Origin: Ignavibacteria bacterium
Lineage (GTDB): Bacteria > Bacteroidota > Ignavibacteria > Tepidaquicellales > OLB5
Reading direction: 5' to 3'
Length of the DNA stretch: 64,000 nt
Assembly: GCA_019912545.1 (NCBI GenBank)
Contig: JAIOIK010000075.1
Location: 1 to 64,000 of the forward strand
This document shows, piece by piece, positions 42,802-51,862 of this stretch. A program made the translations under genes and the position numbers. The number at the start of each line of letters is the position of its first letter. Position 1 is the stretch's first letter. The notes beneath the pieces are model-generated. The model made no database searches, was not told the DNA's origin, and worked only from the letters and a program-made list of their open reading frames with translations.

Positions 42802-44247
42802 TTAAAACTTAAACTCTTGAACTCTATTTAAGAAATACCCTATGCGTTTGATAACTGTTTCCTTATCCAAGATACTCATCAGATCAAATATACCGGGGCT
42901 TATTGTAATCCCGGTCAGCGATAATCTCAGAACATGGATCAATTCTCCCGCTTTAACGTTATTTACCTCAGCAAATTTTCTTAAATGATCTTCAAGAATT
43001 TCAATTTCCCAATTACTTATTTCATTCAAATCATCAAAATAACGCAAAAAAACTGTCCGGATCTTTTGATTCCAGTGCTTCTGCAGTCCATTTTCTTCAA
43101 AAGTAACAGGAGCGGTAAAAAAATACCTGCCAAATTCTACAAAGTCATTTATAGTGCTGACACGTTCTTTCATTAACGAGATTACTTTACAAAGATACTC
43201 TATATTTAACCTTGTTGTATCATCAACTTCCGGTAATTTCAATTCGAGAATTTTATTTCTAACTAAACCGGAAAGTATGATTGGGTCAGCCAGTTTCAAA
43301 TACTCAGAATTAATCCAGCCCAGTTTCTTCATATCAAATACTGCCGAACTTTTATTCACCCTTTCAAATGTAAATTCCTTGGTAGTCTCCTTTTTCGAAA
43401 ATATTTCTTTGTTTCCTTCAGGAGCAAATCCCAGCAGCGTTAAAAAGTTGAACAGTGCTTCAGCCAGGTAACCTTTTTTTTTGTATTCTTCAACTGAAAC
43501 AGGATTCCTTCTTTTAGAGAGTTTTTTCTTCTGTTCGTCCAATATCATCGGCAAATGAGCAAAATCGGGAACTTCCCATCCGAGTGCATTATATAGTAAT
43601 ATCTGCTTAGGTGTGTTGGATAAATGGTCATCGCCTCTTATAACATGAGAAATTTTCATATCGTGATCGTCAACCACTACAGCTATCTGGTAAACAGGCG
43701 ATCCGTCTGAACGCAGGATAACAAAATCTTCGATCTCTGAATTATTAAATACTGTTTTGCCGTGAACAATATCAATAAATTCTGTGGATCCATCAGGAAC
43801 CTTGAATCTTATTGCATAAGGTTTGCCTTCAGCAAGGTATTTCTTAATTGTTTCAGTATTAAGATCCAAGGATGCACGGTTATATTTATACTGCTGTTTT
43901 TTGGCCTTGGCGTCCTTTCGCATTTGGTCAAGTTCTTCCTGTGTTTCGAATGCATAATAAGCCTTACCCAGCCCGATAAGCTCGTTAACAACTTTTTTAT
44001 GCCTGTTTATATTTAATGCCTGGTAAACGATCTCTTCATCAGCCGTCATTCCAAGCCACTCCATACTGCGCAGTATTTGAGCTGAGAGTTCGCTCTTACT
44101 CCTTTCAGGGTCAGTATCCTCAATCCTTAGCAGGAATTTCCCACCCTTATTTTTTGCGAAAAGCCAGTTGAAAATGGCAGTTCTCGCTCCTCCGACATGT
44201 AAAAACCCCGTTGGTGATGGGGCAAACCGTACTCTAACTTCTTTCAT
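42802..44247 (-). CDS. gltX: glutamate-tRNA ligase
   Basis: 481-residue class I aminoacyl-tRNA synthetase. The HIGH-type motif lies in APSPTGFLHVGGART (9-23), RGDDHLSNTPKQ (204-215) follows, and KLSKR (242-246) is intact. The C-terminal anticodon-binding helical domain covers about 320-481. Whether it is discriminating (Glu only) cannot be told. It is transcribed divergently from the MerR gene. Confidence 0.96.
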   Translation of the reverse strand: MKEVRVRFAPSPTGFLHVGGARTAIFNWLFAKNKGGKFLLRIEDTDPERSKSELSAQILRSMEWLGMTADEEIVYQALNINRHKKVVNELIGLGKAYYAFETQEELDQMRKDAKAKKQQYKYNRASLDLNTETIKKYLAEGKPYAIRFKVPDGSTEFIDIVHGKTVFNNSEIEDFVILRSDGSPVYQIAVVVDDHDMKISHVIRGDDHLSNTPKQILLYNALGWEVPDFAHLPMILDEQKKKLSKRRNPVSVEEYKKKGYLAEALFNFLTLLGFAPEGNKEIFSKKETTKEFTFERVNKSSAVFDMKKLGWINSEYLKLADPIILSGLVRNKILELKLPEVDDTTRLNIEYLCKVISLMKERVSTINDFVEFGRYFFTAPVTFEENGLQKHWNQKIRTVFLRYFDDLNEISNWEIEILEDHLRKFAEVNNVKAGELIHVLRLSLTGITISPGIFDLMSILDKETVIKRIGYFLNRVQEFKF

Positions 44248-44294
44248 TTGCTATTGACTAAACAGAATTTATAAAGTATCTTAATAGTTGGTAG

Positions 44295-44325
44295 TTGAAA
44301 AGTCCCACAAAAATAAGTATTTTTG
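44295..44325 (+). promoter_or_regulatory. Bacteroidetes-type promoter of merR gene
   Basis: TTG at 44295-44297, 20 bp, TATTTTTG at 44318-44325. An opposed CAAAAATA at 44308-44315 could serve as the -7 element for gltX, making this a compact divergent promoter. Confidence 0.75.
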
Positions 44326-44349
44326 TATTAAATCATAAGAATTAAATTT

Positions 44350-44811
44350 ATGGCTATGAAAAATTTTTCAATGAAGAAGTTGTATTATTCTATCAGCGAA
44401 GTGAGCAGAATTTGTGACCTGGAGCAGTATGTCCTGAGATATTGGGAAACTGAGTTTGAGCAGCTTAAACCGGCTAAAAACTCATCAGGAAACAGAATAT
44501 ACACAAATAAAGATATAAAAATGATTCTTTTAATAAAGAAACTTTTAAAAGAAGAAAAATATACCATTGAAGGCGCCAAAAAGATATTAAAAAACTATGT
44601 TATTGGTGATGAAGGCACAGATAAATCTGAAATGAAAGTTGTTGACGTTCAGAAACAAAAGGCAGGGGAATTGAGCCTGTTCGATAGTCATGGTACTCAG
44701 ACCGATACTGCAATAATGGAAGATGGTGAGAGAGGCAGTGATAAGATGGTTGATGATCTGAAGGAGCTTAGAAAATTTCTTGAGGAATTATATAACCAGC
44801 TTGATGATTGA
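44350..44811 (+). CDS. MerR-family transcriptional regulator
   Basis: 153 residues. The N-terminal winged helix-turn-helix (YYSISEVSRICDLEQYVLRYWETEFEQLKP and NRIYTNKDIKMILLIKKLL) is typical of the short MerR proteins found beside translation or chaperone genes in Bacteroidota. The C-terminal half ends in a coiled coil (DDLKELRKFLEELYNQLDD) for dimerisation and has no metal-binding cysteines. Target unknown. Confidence 0.9.
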   Translation: MAMKNFSMKKLYYSISEVSRICDLEQYVLRYWETEFEQLKPAKNSSGNRIYTNKDIKMILLIKKLLKEEKYTIEGAKKILKNYVIGDEGTDKSEMKVVDVQKQKAGELSLFDSHGTQTDTAIMEDGERGSDKMVDDLKELRKFLEELYNQLDD

Positions 44812-44843
44812 CCCTCAGTAACTATAGTACATAAGACGAATTT

Positions 44844-44866
44844 AAAGCCTGATAACACCAGGCTTT
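44844..44866 (+). terminator. intrinsic terminator
   Basis: 8-bp stem (AAAGCCTG with CAGGCTTT), 7-base loop and a T-run, 33 bp after the MerR gene. Confidence 0.88.
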
Positions 44867-44959
44867 TTTGTTTATACTGGTTCTCTAATGGTTTCAACAG
44901 AATAATTTTGCAAGTGAATATTATCTAAAAATGAATTAGATTTGTAATGAATTTATTTT

Positions 44960-45033
44960 CGGCGCGTAGCGCAGCCCGGTAGCGCACCACTTTGGGGTAG
45001 TGGGGGTCGCTGGTTCAAGTCCAGTCGCGCCGA
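44960..45033 (+). tRNA. tRNA-Pro (GGG)
   Basis: 74 nt with a 7-bp acceptor stem (CGGCGCG with CGCGCCG) and discriminator A. The anticodon stem is CCACT/AGTGG with loop TTGGGGT, so the anticodon is GGG. The T-arm has GGTTCAAGTCC. The 3' CCA is not encoded. TAGATTTG at 44937-44944 is a plausible -7 promoter element. Confidence 0.95.
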
Positions 45034-45184
45034 CATGTTTCTGTAATGTATTGCAAACACAATATTGTAGAAAATGCAACCTTTATATATTTTGAATGAT
45101 TGTATAGTATGAGCAGTAAAAAGTACCATCATTTAAACTTTTGCTTGAGGTATAATTGTTAACTGCATTATTTTAAAAGAGTTC

Positions 45185-45215
45185 TTGACTTTTCAAACTT
45201 TATTGTTTAAGTTTG
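45185..45215 (+). promoter_or_regulatory. Bacteroidetes-type promoter of tRNA-Leu unit
   Basis: TTG (45185-45187), 20 bp, TAAGTTTG (45208-45215). Predicted start about 45222, so the transcript covers the broken tRNA-Leu copy before the intact one. Confidence 0.8.
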
Positions 45216-45248
45216 GTTAGTTCTTTGTGTTATTTTTCATAATTCCTG

Positions 45249-45320
45249 GCTGGAGCGGCGGAATTGGTATATGCATCCCGCTTGGGCGGGACGCCGCAAA
45301 GTTTTGCAATTCTGGAAATT
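45249..45320 (+). pseudogene. broken tRNA-Leu copy with palindrome in anticodon region
   Basis: The first 35 nt (GCTGGAG, then CGGCGGAATTGGTATATGCA) match the acceptor strand and D-arm of the tRNA-Leu at 45322-45404. After that the sequence becomes TCCCGCTTGGGCGGGA, a palindrome, and GCAAAGTTTTGC, a second one. No 3' acceptor strand matching GCTGGAG exists. It cannot fold as a tRNA. Confidence 0.7.
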
Positions 45321-45321
45321 T

Positions 45322-45404
45322 GCTGGAGTGGTGGAATTGGTATACACGCATGCCTTAGGAGCATGTACCCAAAAGGTGTAGGAGTTCGAGTCTCCTCTCC
45401 AGCA
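45322..45404 (+). tRNA. tRNA-Leu (TAG)
   Basis: 83 nt class II tRNA. Acceptor GCTGGAG with CTCCAGC, discriminator A. Anticodon stem CATGC/GCATG with loop CTTAGGA, so the anticodon is TAG. A long variable arm (TACCCAAAAGGTGTA) and T-arm GGAGTTCGAGTCTCC are present. CCA is not encoded. Confidence 0.96.
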
Positions 45405-45462
45405 CTTTCATAACGCTGAGAGTTTGAAAAAAAACAAGAATCAAAACAGCTAAATCTAATAT

Positions 45463-46746
45463 ATGTCCAACAAGACCAACATTAAAAACATCAACTCACC
45501 GGTTTGTTCATTTTGCGGAAGAAGCGCCAATAAGGTAACAAGCATGATTGCAGGGCCTTCTAACTATGTAGGCAAAAAAGTTTACATCTGCGATATGTGC
45601 GTTACAAACGCAATGACAATTATCAAGCAGAGTACTTCTGCCGGGCTCAATAAGAACCTGCCGCAGAGGCATGAGCTTACTCCCGAGGGAATAAAAAAGT
45701 TTTTGGATGGTTATGTTATAGGACAGGATGCAGCAAAAAAGGTTCTTTCTGTCGCAGTGTATAATCATTACAAAAGAATTGATTCAAATGAATTCAGCTA
45801 CGTTGATGATGTTGAGATAGAAAAAAGCAATATAATGCTTATCGGTCCCACAGGCAGCGGAAAAACATTCCTTGCACAAACACTGGCAAAACTACTTGAC
45901 GTTCCGTTTGCAATCGCTGATGCAACAACCTTAACAGAAGCCGGTTATGTAGGTGATGATGTTGAGACAATACTTGTTCATCTGCTTCAATCAGCAAATT
46001 ATGATGTGAAAAAGGCAGAGCGCGGAATAGTTTATGTTGATGAAATCGATAAAATTTCCCGTAAGTCAGATAGCACTTCCATCACACGTGATGTATCCGG
46101 TGAAGGAGTACAGCAGGCACTGCTTAAGATTATCGAAGGCACAACAGCTAATGTACCACCAAAAGGCGGAAGGAAGCATCCCGAACAGCCGCTGATAAGC
46201 ATCAACACAAAGAATATCCTGTTTGTATGCGGGGGCGCATTTGACGGACTTGAAAAAGTCATTCAGCAGCGCGTTTCGCAAACATCTATCGGATTTGGCA
46301 AAGAGATAGTAAGCAAGAAAACAAAAGAATATGATGCCCTTATGTCACAGGTTGAGCCTGATGATCTTATCAGGTACGGACTTATCCCTGAATTCACAGG
46401 CAGGCTGCCAATAACGGCAGTTCTGAATTCGCTCAACGAAGAAGCATTACTGCTTATTTTAACCGAGCCTAAAAATGCAATCATTAAGCAATATAAAAAG
46501 CTTTTCAGGATGGAAGGCGTTGACCTTGAGTTTGAGGAAGATGCATTGGATGCAGTTGTCAAGAAAGCTATTACCAAAGGAACAGGCGCAAGAGCGCTTA
46601 GGTCAATTCTGGAAGAGATAATGATAGATATAATGTATAAGCTTCCGTCTAAAGAGAACGTTAGCAAGTGCATAGTTACCAAAGAAGTAATTGAAAAACG
46701 AGATCAGCCGGTTTATATACAGGAATCGAGCAAGCAATACGCTTAA
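45463..46746 (+). CDS. clpX: ATP-dependent protease unfoldase ClpX
   Basis: 427 residues. The N-terminal zinc domain has Cys15, Cys18, Cys43, Cys46. The AAA+ core has Walker A GPTGSGKT (128-135), Walker B YVDEIDK, the RKH loop in GGRKHPEQ and the IGF loop (SIGFGKE) that docks on ClpP. clpP is not in the window, so it is unlinked, unlike the usual clpP-clpX order. It starts 58 bp after tRNA-Leu with no visible promoter between. Confidence 0.97.
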   Translation: MSNKTNIKNINSPVCSFCGRSANKVTSMIAGPSNYVGKKVYICDMCVTNAMTIIKQSTSAGLNKNLPQRHELTPEGIKKFLDGYVIGQDAAKKVLSVAVYNHYKRIDSNEFSYVDDVEIEKSNIMLIGPTGSGKTFLAQTLAKLLDVPFAIADATTLTEAGYVGDDVETILVHLLQSANYDVKKAERGIVYVDEIDKISRKSDSTSITRDVSGEGVQQALLKIIEGTTANVPPKGGRKHPEQPLISINTKNILFVCGGAFDGLEKVIQQRVSQTSIGFGKEIVSKKTKEYDALMSQVEPDDLIRYGLIPEFTGRLPITAVLNSLNEEALLLILTEPKNAIIKQYKKLFRMEGVDLEFEEDALDAVVKKAITKGTGARALRSILEEIMIDIMYKLPSKENVSKCIVTKEVIEKRDQPVYIQESSKQYA

Positions 46747-46814
46747 TAGAGTGTATTGAGAGCTTCAAGTGTATACAGTGTTTTGAGTGAACAGCCCCTC
46801 AAGCGCGGGATTTC

Positions 46815-46833
46815 GTCCGGCAAGAAGCCGGAC
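46815..46833. repeat. CCGGC palindrome
   Basis: Perfect 7-bp stem GTCCGGC/GCCGGAC with loop AAGAA in the gap after clpX; REP-like, no T-run. Confidence 0.6.
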
Positions 46834-46858
46834 TCAAAGTGTGTAGAGATCAAAAGTT

Positions 46859-46952
46859 GGGAACGCATCTTAACGATAGATTATGCATTAGAATCATTGT
46901 TTTGTAATGGAATTATTTTAAGGGGTACAGATTTTTGCAAAGATGCGTTCCC
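46859..46952. repeat. 94-bp element with 13-bp terminal inverted repeats
   Basis: GGGAACGCATCTT at 46859-46871 and its exact complement AAGATGCGTTCCC at 46940-46952 flank 68 bp of AT-rich DNA. No open frame of note is inside. The form suits a miniature inverted-repeat element or a long hairpin; no target-site duplication is obvious. Confidence 0.55.
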
Positions 46953-46968
46953 TACATACAAAGTCGAT

Positions 46969-46994
46969 GGATGCTGAAATGGCATCCTTTTTTT
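46969..46994 (+). terminator. intrinsic terminator
   Basis: 6-bp stem (GGATGC with GCATCC) and seven Ts, 222 bp downstream of clpX and before the carboxylase gene. Confidence 0.75.
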
Positions 46995-47137
46995 ATGCAG
47001 TAGGTCTTAAATAGTATCTTAACTCTTTAATTTTTATCTTTGTAACTTCAATCAAAACATGGGCAAGGAGAATTCACATCGCTACCATAAAATCTAGTAT
47101 TACTCAGGATCTTGCTTTCCACGATCGTGAAGACAAC

Positions 47138-48733
47138 ATGAAGAATCTCGTCCGCAAGATCGAGTCACTTGCAAAGGAGATAAGGCTTGGCGGCGGGAAA
47201 AAGGCGATCGAGAAGCTGCATGCAAACAAGAAACTGCATTGCCGCGAAAGAGTTAATATGCTTATCGATAAGGATTCCTTTTTCATGGAAATAGGAATGT
47301 TTACCGCATACGGAATGTATGAAGAATACGGCGGAGCGCCATCGAGCGGAACGATTTTCGGAATTGGTAAGATACACGGGCGTGATTGTGTTATTGTTGC
47401 AAACGATGCCACAGTTAAAGCCGGAGCGTGGTTCCCCATAACCTGCAAAAAGAATTTGCGGGCACAGGAGATTTCGATCGAGAACAGGCTTCCGATAATT
47501 TACCTGGTTGATTCAGCCGGTGTGTTCCTTCCTTTGCAGGAAGATATTTTTCCAGATAAAGAACACTTTGGAAGGATATTCCGCAATAATGCTGTAATGA
47601 GCTCAATGGGTATTCCACAGATATCCGCCATTATGGGACCATGCGTGGCAGGCGGCGCTTATCTTCCAATTATGAGCGATGAGGCTCTCATTGTTGAAGG
47701 TTCAGGAAGTGTATTCCTTGCCGGCTCGCATTTGGTTAAAGCTGCAATTGGTGAGAATATTGATAATGAATCACTTGGCGGCGCCGCAGTACATTCAGAA
47801 GTATCAGGTGTAACGGATTATAAGATGAAAAGTGATGAAGAGTGCCTTGAAACTATCCGCAGTCTTGTAAGCAAATTCGGGCATACGCCCAAAGCCGATT
47901 TTGACAGGATCGATCCCAGGGGTCCGGTTTACCCTGAAAAGGAAATCTACGGAGTCATTCCGCAGGATAGATCAAAACCATATGACATGTATGAAGTAAT
48001 TGCACGCCTTGTTGATAACAGTAAAATAGATGAATACAAAGCGGGGTACGGCAAAAGTATCATTACTGCTTATGCAAGGATTGACGGATGGTCGGTTGGA
48101 ATTGTCGCAAATCAAAGAACAATTGCCAAGACCGCCAAAGGTGAAATGCAGGTTGGAGGCGTAATATACTCAGATAGCGCAGATAAAGGCGCACGGTTCA
48201 TAATGAATTGCAACCAGAAGAAGATTCCTCTTGTATTTCTGCAGGATGTTACGGGATTCATGGTTGGCTCCAGGGCTGAGCATGGCGGAATAATAAAAGA
48301 CGGCGCGAAAATGGTTAATGCCGTGGCTAATTCAGTTGTACCTAAGATAACAATAATAGTTGGAAACAGTTACGGAGCGGGTAATTATGCAATGTGCGGC
48401 AAAGCTTACGACCCGAGGTTCATCTTTGCATACCCATCAGCCTCAATTGCAGTAATGGGAGGCGCACAGGCAAGTAATGTACTGCTTAATATCAGAATTG
48501 GCCAATTGAAGAAGCAAGGGAAAGAGATCACTGCTGAAGAACAGGAAGCTTTACTGAAAGAGATAAAAGACAGTTATGAAGCGCATGCCGATCCGTTACA
48601 CGCAGCATCTAGATTGTGGGTTGACGGTATAATCGATCCGGCAGATACGCGCAAGATCATATCAACATGCATGCATGCAGTAAATAATAATCCGGACATT
48701 CCGAAGTTTAACCCTGGAGTGATACAAGTATGA
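47138..48733 (+). CDS. acyl-CoA carboxylase, carboxyltransferase (beta) subunit
   Basis: 531 residues from the ATG at 47138. Crotonase-fold carboxyltransferase of the propionyl-/methylcrotonyl-CoA carboxylase type: N-terminal domain with GTIFGIGKIHGRDCVIVANDATVKAGAW, IMGPCVAGGAYLPIMSD and VSGVTDYK, C-terminal domain with LQDVTGFMVGSRAEHGGIIKDGAKM and NSYGAGNYAMCGKAYDPRF. The order suggests the methylcrotonyl-CoA group. The frame stays open upstream and an AAGGAG site at 47065-47070 faces an in-frame ATC at 47078, giving a family-like 20-residue N-terminal extension. No biotin carboxylase gene is adjacent. Confidence 0.93.
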   Translation: MKNLVRKIESLAKEIRLGGGKKAIEKLHANKKLHCRERVNMLIDKDSFFMEIGMFTAYGMYEEYGGAPSSGTIFGIGKIHGRDCVIVANDATVKAGAWFPITCKKNLRAQEISIENRLPIIYLVDSAGVFLPLQEDIFPDKEHFGRIFRNNAVMSSMGIPQISAIMGPCVAGGAYLPIMSDEALIVEGSGSVFLAGSHLVKAAIGENIDNESLGGAAVHSEVSGVTDYKMKSDEECLETIRSLVSKFGHTPKADFDRIDPRGPVYPEKEIYGVIPQDRSKPYDMYEVIARLVDNSKIDEYKAGYGKSIITAYARIDGWSVGIVANQRTIAKTAKGEMQVGGVIYSDSADKGARFIMNCNQKKIPLVFLQDVTGFMVGSRAEHGGIIKDGAKMVNAVANSVVPKITIIVGNSYGAGNYAMCGKAYDPRFIFAYPSASIAVMGGAQASNVLLNIRIGQLKKQGKEITAEEQEALLKEIKDSYEAHADPLHAASRLWVDGIIDPADTRKIISTCMHAVNNNPDIPKFNPGVIQV

Positions 48734-48789
48734 TGGCGAATTCCGGAACAAATTTTTCATTTTTTTAATATCAAACTACTTTTATAGTT

Positions 48790-49638
48790 TTGCTCGAAAA
48801 GACTTTTGATGAACCGTTAACCGAATGCGTCCTTTGTAAATCCGGTGATATTTATTTTTACCATTCAACTTCTAATAATATTCAGATTTACAAATGCAGG
48901 AAATGCGGGGTACAGTTTATGAATCCACCTTATAGCGATAATTATTTAAATGAGTATTATTCGGCTTATATAATTGACGAACCTGAATGGGAAAAACCGC
49001 TGATCTGCGGCCATAATTTCTATTTATCTATAATAGAGACCTACGCAAATAAAGGGAGGCTACTGGATATTGGTGCAGGAAAAGGCTACCTGCTTGAAGC
49101 TGCATTAAGCCGCGGCTGGAAAGCTGAAGGATATGATGTAGATGAAGAACTGACAGAGAGATTAAGAAACAAATACAAAATAAGGGTTTTGGACGGTGAT
49201 TTTACTTCACTTGATCTTGGTTCAGAGCAGTATGATGCAGTCACGATGCACCAGGTTATTGAGCATCTTAAAGATCCGGTGCCTTACATAAAAAAGATAC
49301 ATGATATCCTCAAACCCCGGGGGACCCTGTTTTTGGCCCAGCCTAATATACGTTCCCGCTCATCAAGTTTCAAGTTTGCGCTTGAAAAAATGGGGATCAG
49401 GAAAAAGAATATTGGAGCTTACTATGATACAGACCATCATCTGTTTTATTATACTCCTCGTACGTTAAAGAATTTTGTTGAAAGGTTTGGATTTGAATTA
49501 CTTCATAACAGGAGTGGTCATCGTGTTAAGCCCGGTCAATCAAATTTCAACAGATTTATTCATAGGAATCTTGATGAAAGATTTTTGGGGAAGTCAACTT
49601 TTCTTGCCATATTCAAGAAAAAAGAATCTAAAGTCTAA
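48790..49638 (+). CDS. class I SAM-dependent methyltransferase with zinc-finger-like N-terminus
   Basis: 282 residues from a TTG start. Residues 11-37 carry two CxxC pairs (CVLC, CRKC) as in methyltransferases of the UbiG-like/O-antigen group; SAM motif I is LLDIGAGKGYLLEAAL. The HQVIEHLKDPVPYI stretch matches the post-motif I region of ubiquinone-type and sugar methyltransferases. Substrate probably a cell-surface saccharide or lipid, by analogy only. Its 3' end overlaps the convergent kinase gene by 4 bp. Confidence 0.87.
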   Translation: MLEKTFDEPLTECVLCKSGDIYFYHSTSNNIQIYKCRKCGVQFMNPPYSDNYLNEYYSAYIIDEPEWEKPLICGHNFYLSIIETYANKGRLLDIGAGKGYLLEAALSRGWKAEGYDVDEELTERLRNKYKIRVLDGDFTSLDLGSEQYDAVTMHQVIEHLKDPVPYIKKIHDILKPRGTLFLAQPNIRSRSSSFKFALEKMGIRKKNIGAYYDTDHHLFYYTPRTLKNFVERFGFELLHNRSGHRVKPGQSNFNRFIHRNLDERFLGKSTFLAIFKKKESKV

Positions 49639-50213
49639 TCAACAACTCCCTTTCTTCTTAAATACTCAAATATTTTTTCTGCGTTTTCATCAAGTTCATT
49701 AAATCCATTCAGTACAAGGTCATACTTGTATTTCCTTGAATTCAACTCCGAGGCTGTTAACTCCATTTTCTCCCAATTGCGTGCTGAGTTTGTTTTCTGT
49801 GCTTTGTCGCGCTCTTTAATGTTCTTTAGCCTTAAATCTGCGGGTGCCTCTATCCTGAATATGAAATTACTTTCGGGGTAGGGGAGAATTGAATCAATTA
49901 CCATATAGCGGCTGACCGTAAATGGTTTTCCGCCGGTTTTATCCAGTCGTGTGAGTTTCACAAAATCATAATCAGGAGTTTCCGTTATAATACCTATAGG
50001 TATCTGGAAGACTTTCTTCAGCAATTCCCAGTCATACCTGAATGGAGTTGAGATAAATTCTTCAAACGGCTCGCCGCTGTATGACTTCAGGTAATAATCA
50101 GTTGGCACTCTTGCTGATATATCAGTTCCCAGAGTATGAACAACTTTCTTGGCAAGCGAAGATTTTCCGGCCCCGCCTGCTCCACAAATACTGATAATTA
50201 TTTTATCATTCAT
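49635..50213 (-). CDS. P-loop kinase related to uridine kinase
   Basis: 192 residues. Walker A GAGGAGKSS (11-19), then an FxxFRYDWELL region and an EAPADLRLKNIKERDKAQ lid, as in uridine/phosphoribulokinase-like small-molecule kinases. It follows the glycoside hydrolase gene with no gap. Substrate unknown. Confidence 0.8.
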   Translation of the reverse strand: MNDKIIISICGAGGAGKSSLAKKVVHTLGTDISARVPTDYYLKSYSGEPFEEFISTPFRYDWELLKKVFQIPIGIITETPDYDFVKLTRLDKTGGKPFTVSRYMVIDSILPYPESNFIFRIEAPADLRLKNIKERDKAQKTNSARNWEKMELTASELNSRKYKYDLVLNGFNELDENAEKIFEYLRRKGVVD

Positions 50214-51266
50214 TCAATTCGAGAGCTTATATTCGCTTACAAATACAGGCTGAGCGATTGCTTCCCTGTAAAACCTGAGTGATTCAGGCGAAGAATCAAT
50301 TTGTATTGCGCTCATAGTGCCGTCATTATTTATCCATGTTGAGTTCCACCAGCCAATTGACTTAATTCTGCTGAATTCCGGCTGCTGTACTGTATAAAGC
50401 GCACTTTGTATCCACAAAGCTTTGTTTACATCCGGCAGGTAATCAGCCACGCCAAACTCCAAGATAGCAATCGGCTTATCTGGAGTAAGCTTCAGCAACT
50501 GTTCATACCCGGGCTGCATTATATCAACAAACCTTTGGTAACTCTCGCCCCATCTCTGCGCGCCGTATGCGCTGATGCCGATCCAGTCAATGTAATCATC
50601 ACCCGGATAGTAGTTTTTGATATCATTCCATTTTTCACTTGGCGCGCCAACGGAATTCACATGGAATATCCACGTAACTTTTACTGCGCCCGCTTCATTG
50701 AACATATCAATAATATGCCTGTAAGCGTCACGGTACAGCTCGGGTCCATCGGCAATTGATTTATCTCCATAACCGGTTGTTATACCGCCGCCATTTTGGA
50801 TACCGCTCCAGGGGAACCAGTCGCCGTTTGGCTCGCCTGCAAATCCAATTAAGACAGGTATGTCTATCTTCTTAAGATCCTTTGCCCACTGCTTAAGCTC
50901 TTTATCAAACTTACCGTCAACTATCTTTCTGAGCGAATATGTCATATCAGACTTATCGTAAGTGCTCCATGGAAGCATACGGATTGAGGGTATCGCGCCG
51001 TACTTCCAGATATTTTTTACTGATTCTGCGGGAAATTTTATACCATTAAACCAGTCACTTTGAAAATTCAGCCACACAATTTCCCTGCCTGCAAGTTTCT
51101 CAAAGTTAGGCACTTCCTTATCCGAAACATTGTTTGAAGATGAATAGATCTGCGAAAAAGCAGAATGATAAATTCCGCTTTCCGGCGGGAGCAGCTTTAC
51201 GGTTTTTGGCTGACATGAAAGATGTGCACAAACCAGTAAGATCAAAACTATAATTTTATTTACCAA
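50214..51266 (-). CDS. glycoside hydrolase, GH26-like, lipoprotein
   Basis: 350 residues. The signal peptide ends at HLSC, so Cys18 is lipidated. The (beta/alpha)8 body has a GFAGEPNGDW acid/base region (Glu145) and an AILEFGVADY nucleophile region (Glu270), matching beta-mannanase-type GH26 enzymes. It is anchored in the outer membrane or periplasm and likely cleaves beta-mannan or mixed-linkage glucan. It overlaps the GrpB gene by 11 bp and abuts the kinase gene. Confidence 0.85.
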   Translation of the reverse strand: MVNKIIVLILLVCAHLSCQPKTVKLLPPESGIYHSAFSQIYSSSNNVSDKEVPNFEKLAGREIVWLNFQSDWFNGIKFPAESVKNIWKYGAIPSIRMLPWSTYDKSDMTYSLRKIVDGKFDKELKQWAKDLKKIDIPVLIGFAGEPNGDWFPWSGIQNGGGITTGYGDKSIADGPELYRDAYRHIIDMFNEAGAVKVTWIFHVNSVGAPSEKWNDIKNYYPGDDYIDWIGISAYGAQRWGESYQRFVDIMQPGYEQLLKLTPDKPIAILEFGVADYLPDVNKALWIQSALYTVQQPEFSRIKSIGWWNSTWINNDGTMSAIQIDSSPESLRFYREAIAQPVFVSEYKLSN

Positions 51267-51774
51267 AATATAATGCAGCTTTCTTTTCTATTTTACGGAT
51301 AAAATCTGTTTTTGCATCGGTGTAACCCATTTTATCTTCCCAATCGATTTCGGAAAGTCTTTTCTTCAGAAGAAAATATTCGTCTCTAATATCATTGTGC
51401 ACTCTCAGGTAATCTCTGAACAGCAAATGCCTTTTCCAGAATTCTCCGCTAATTTCTACGGAATGTATATGATGTATGCTTGTTCCATTTTGCCATTTTA
51501 CAAAGTATCTTCTCTCAGGCAATATATCTTCATATTTGAACACGTACTCATAACCAAGTTGTTCCATATTTGGTATGATATCTTCAGCGTCTTTGAGTTT
51601 TTTAACTCCCAAAAGGATATCGATAATTGGCTTTGCCCCAAGCCCGGGGACGGAAGTACTTCCAATGTGCTCAATTGCCGCTATTTTCCCGCCAAATGAA
51701 CTGTAGAATTGGCTCTCAATACTTTCATACACTTCAGGCCACTTCGGGTCATATAGAACGATATCAATTTTCAT
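51256..51774 (-). CDS. GrpB-family nucleotidyltransferase-like protein
   Basis: 172 residues of the GrpB/UPF0157 family: IVLYDPKWPEVYESIESQF start and the EHIGSTSVPGLGAKPIIDILLG core, an altered nucleotidyltransferase active site (GST ... DxxxG). The family is linked to CoaE-like activity or to toxin-like nucleotide transfer, with no settled role. Operon with the GH26 gene (11-bp overlap). Confidence 0.9.
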   Translation of the reverse strand: MKIDIVLYDPKWPEVYESIESQFYSSFGGKIAAIEHIGSTSVPGLGAKPIIDILLGVKKLKDAEDIIPNMEQLGYEYVFKYEDILPERRYFVKWQNGTSIHHIHSVEISGEFWKRHLLFRDYLRVHNDIRDEYFLLKKRLSEIDWEDKMGYTDAKTDFIRKIEKKAALYFGK

Positions 51775-51862
51775 AGCGGAGTGTGGATTATGTATTGATA
51801 ACCTGTATGGCTATTATCTTATAAATTTACCAAAAGATATTAAGGATTAAAATCCATTTCAA

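Noticed and set aside
46756-46977. 73-codon frame after clpX
   Set aside because: It runs through a palindrome and both arms of the 94-bp inverted-repeat element, so the frame is a by-product of repeats.
48785-48792. TAGTTTTG promoter-like element before the methyltransferase
   Set aside because: It overlaps the predicted TTG start codon and has no TTG element 19-20 bp upstream.
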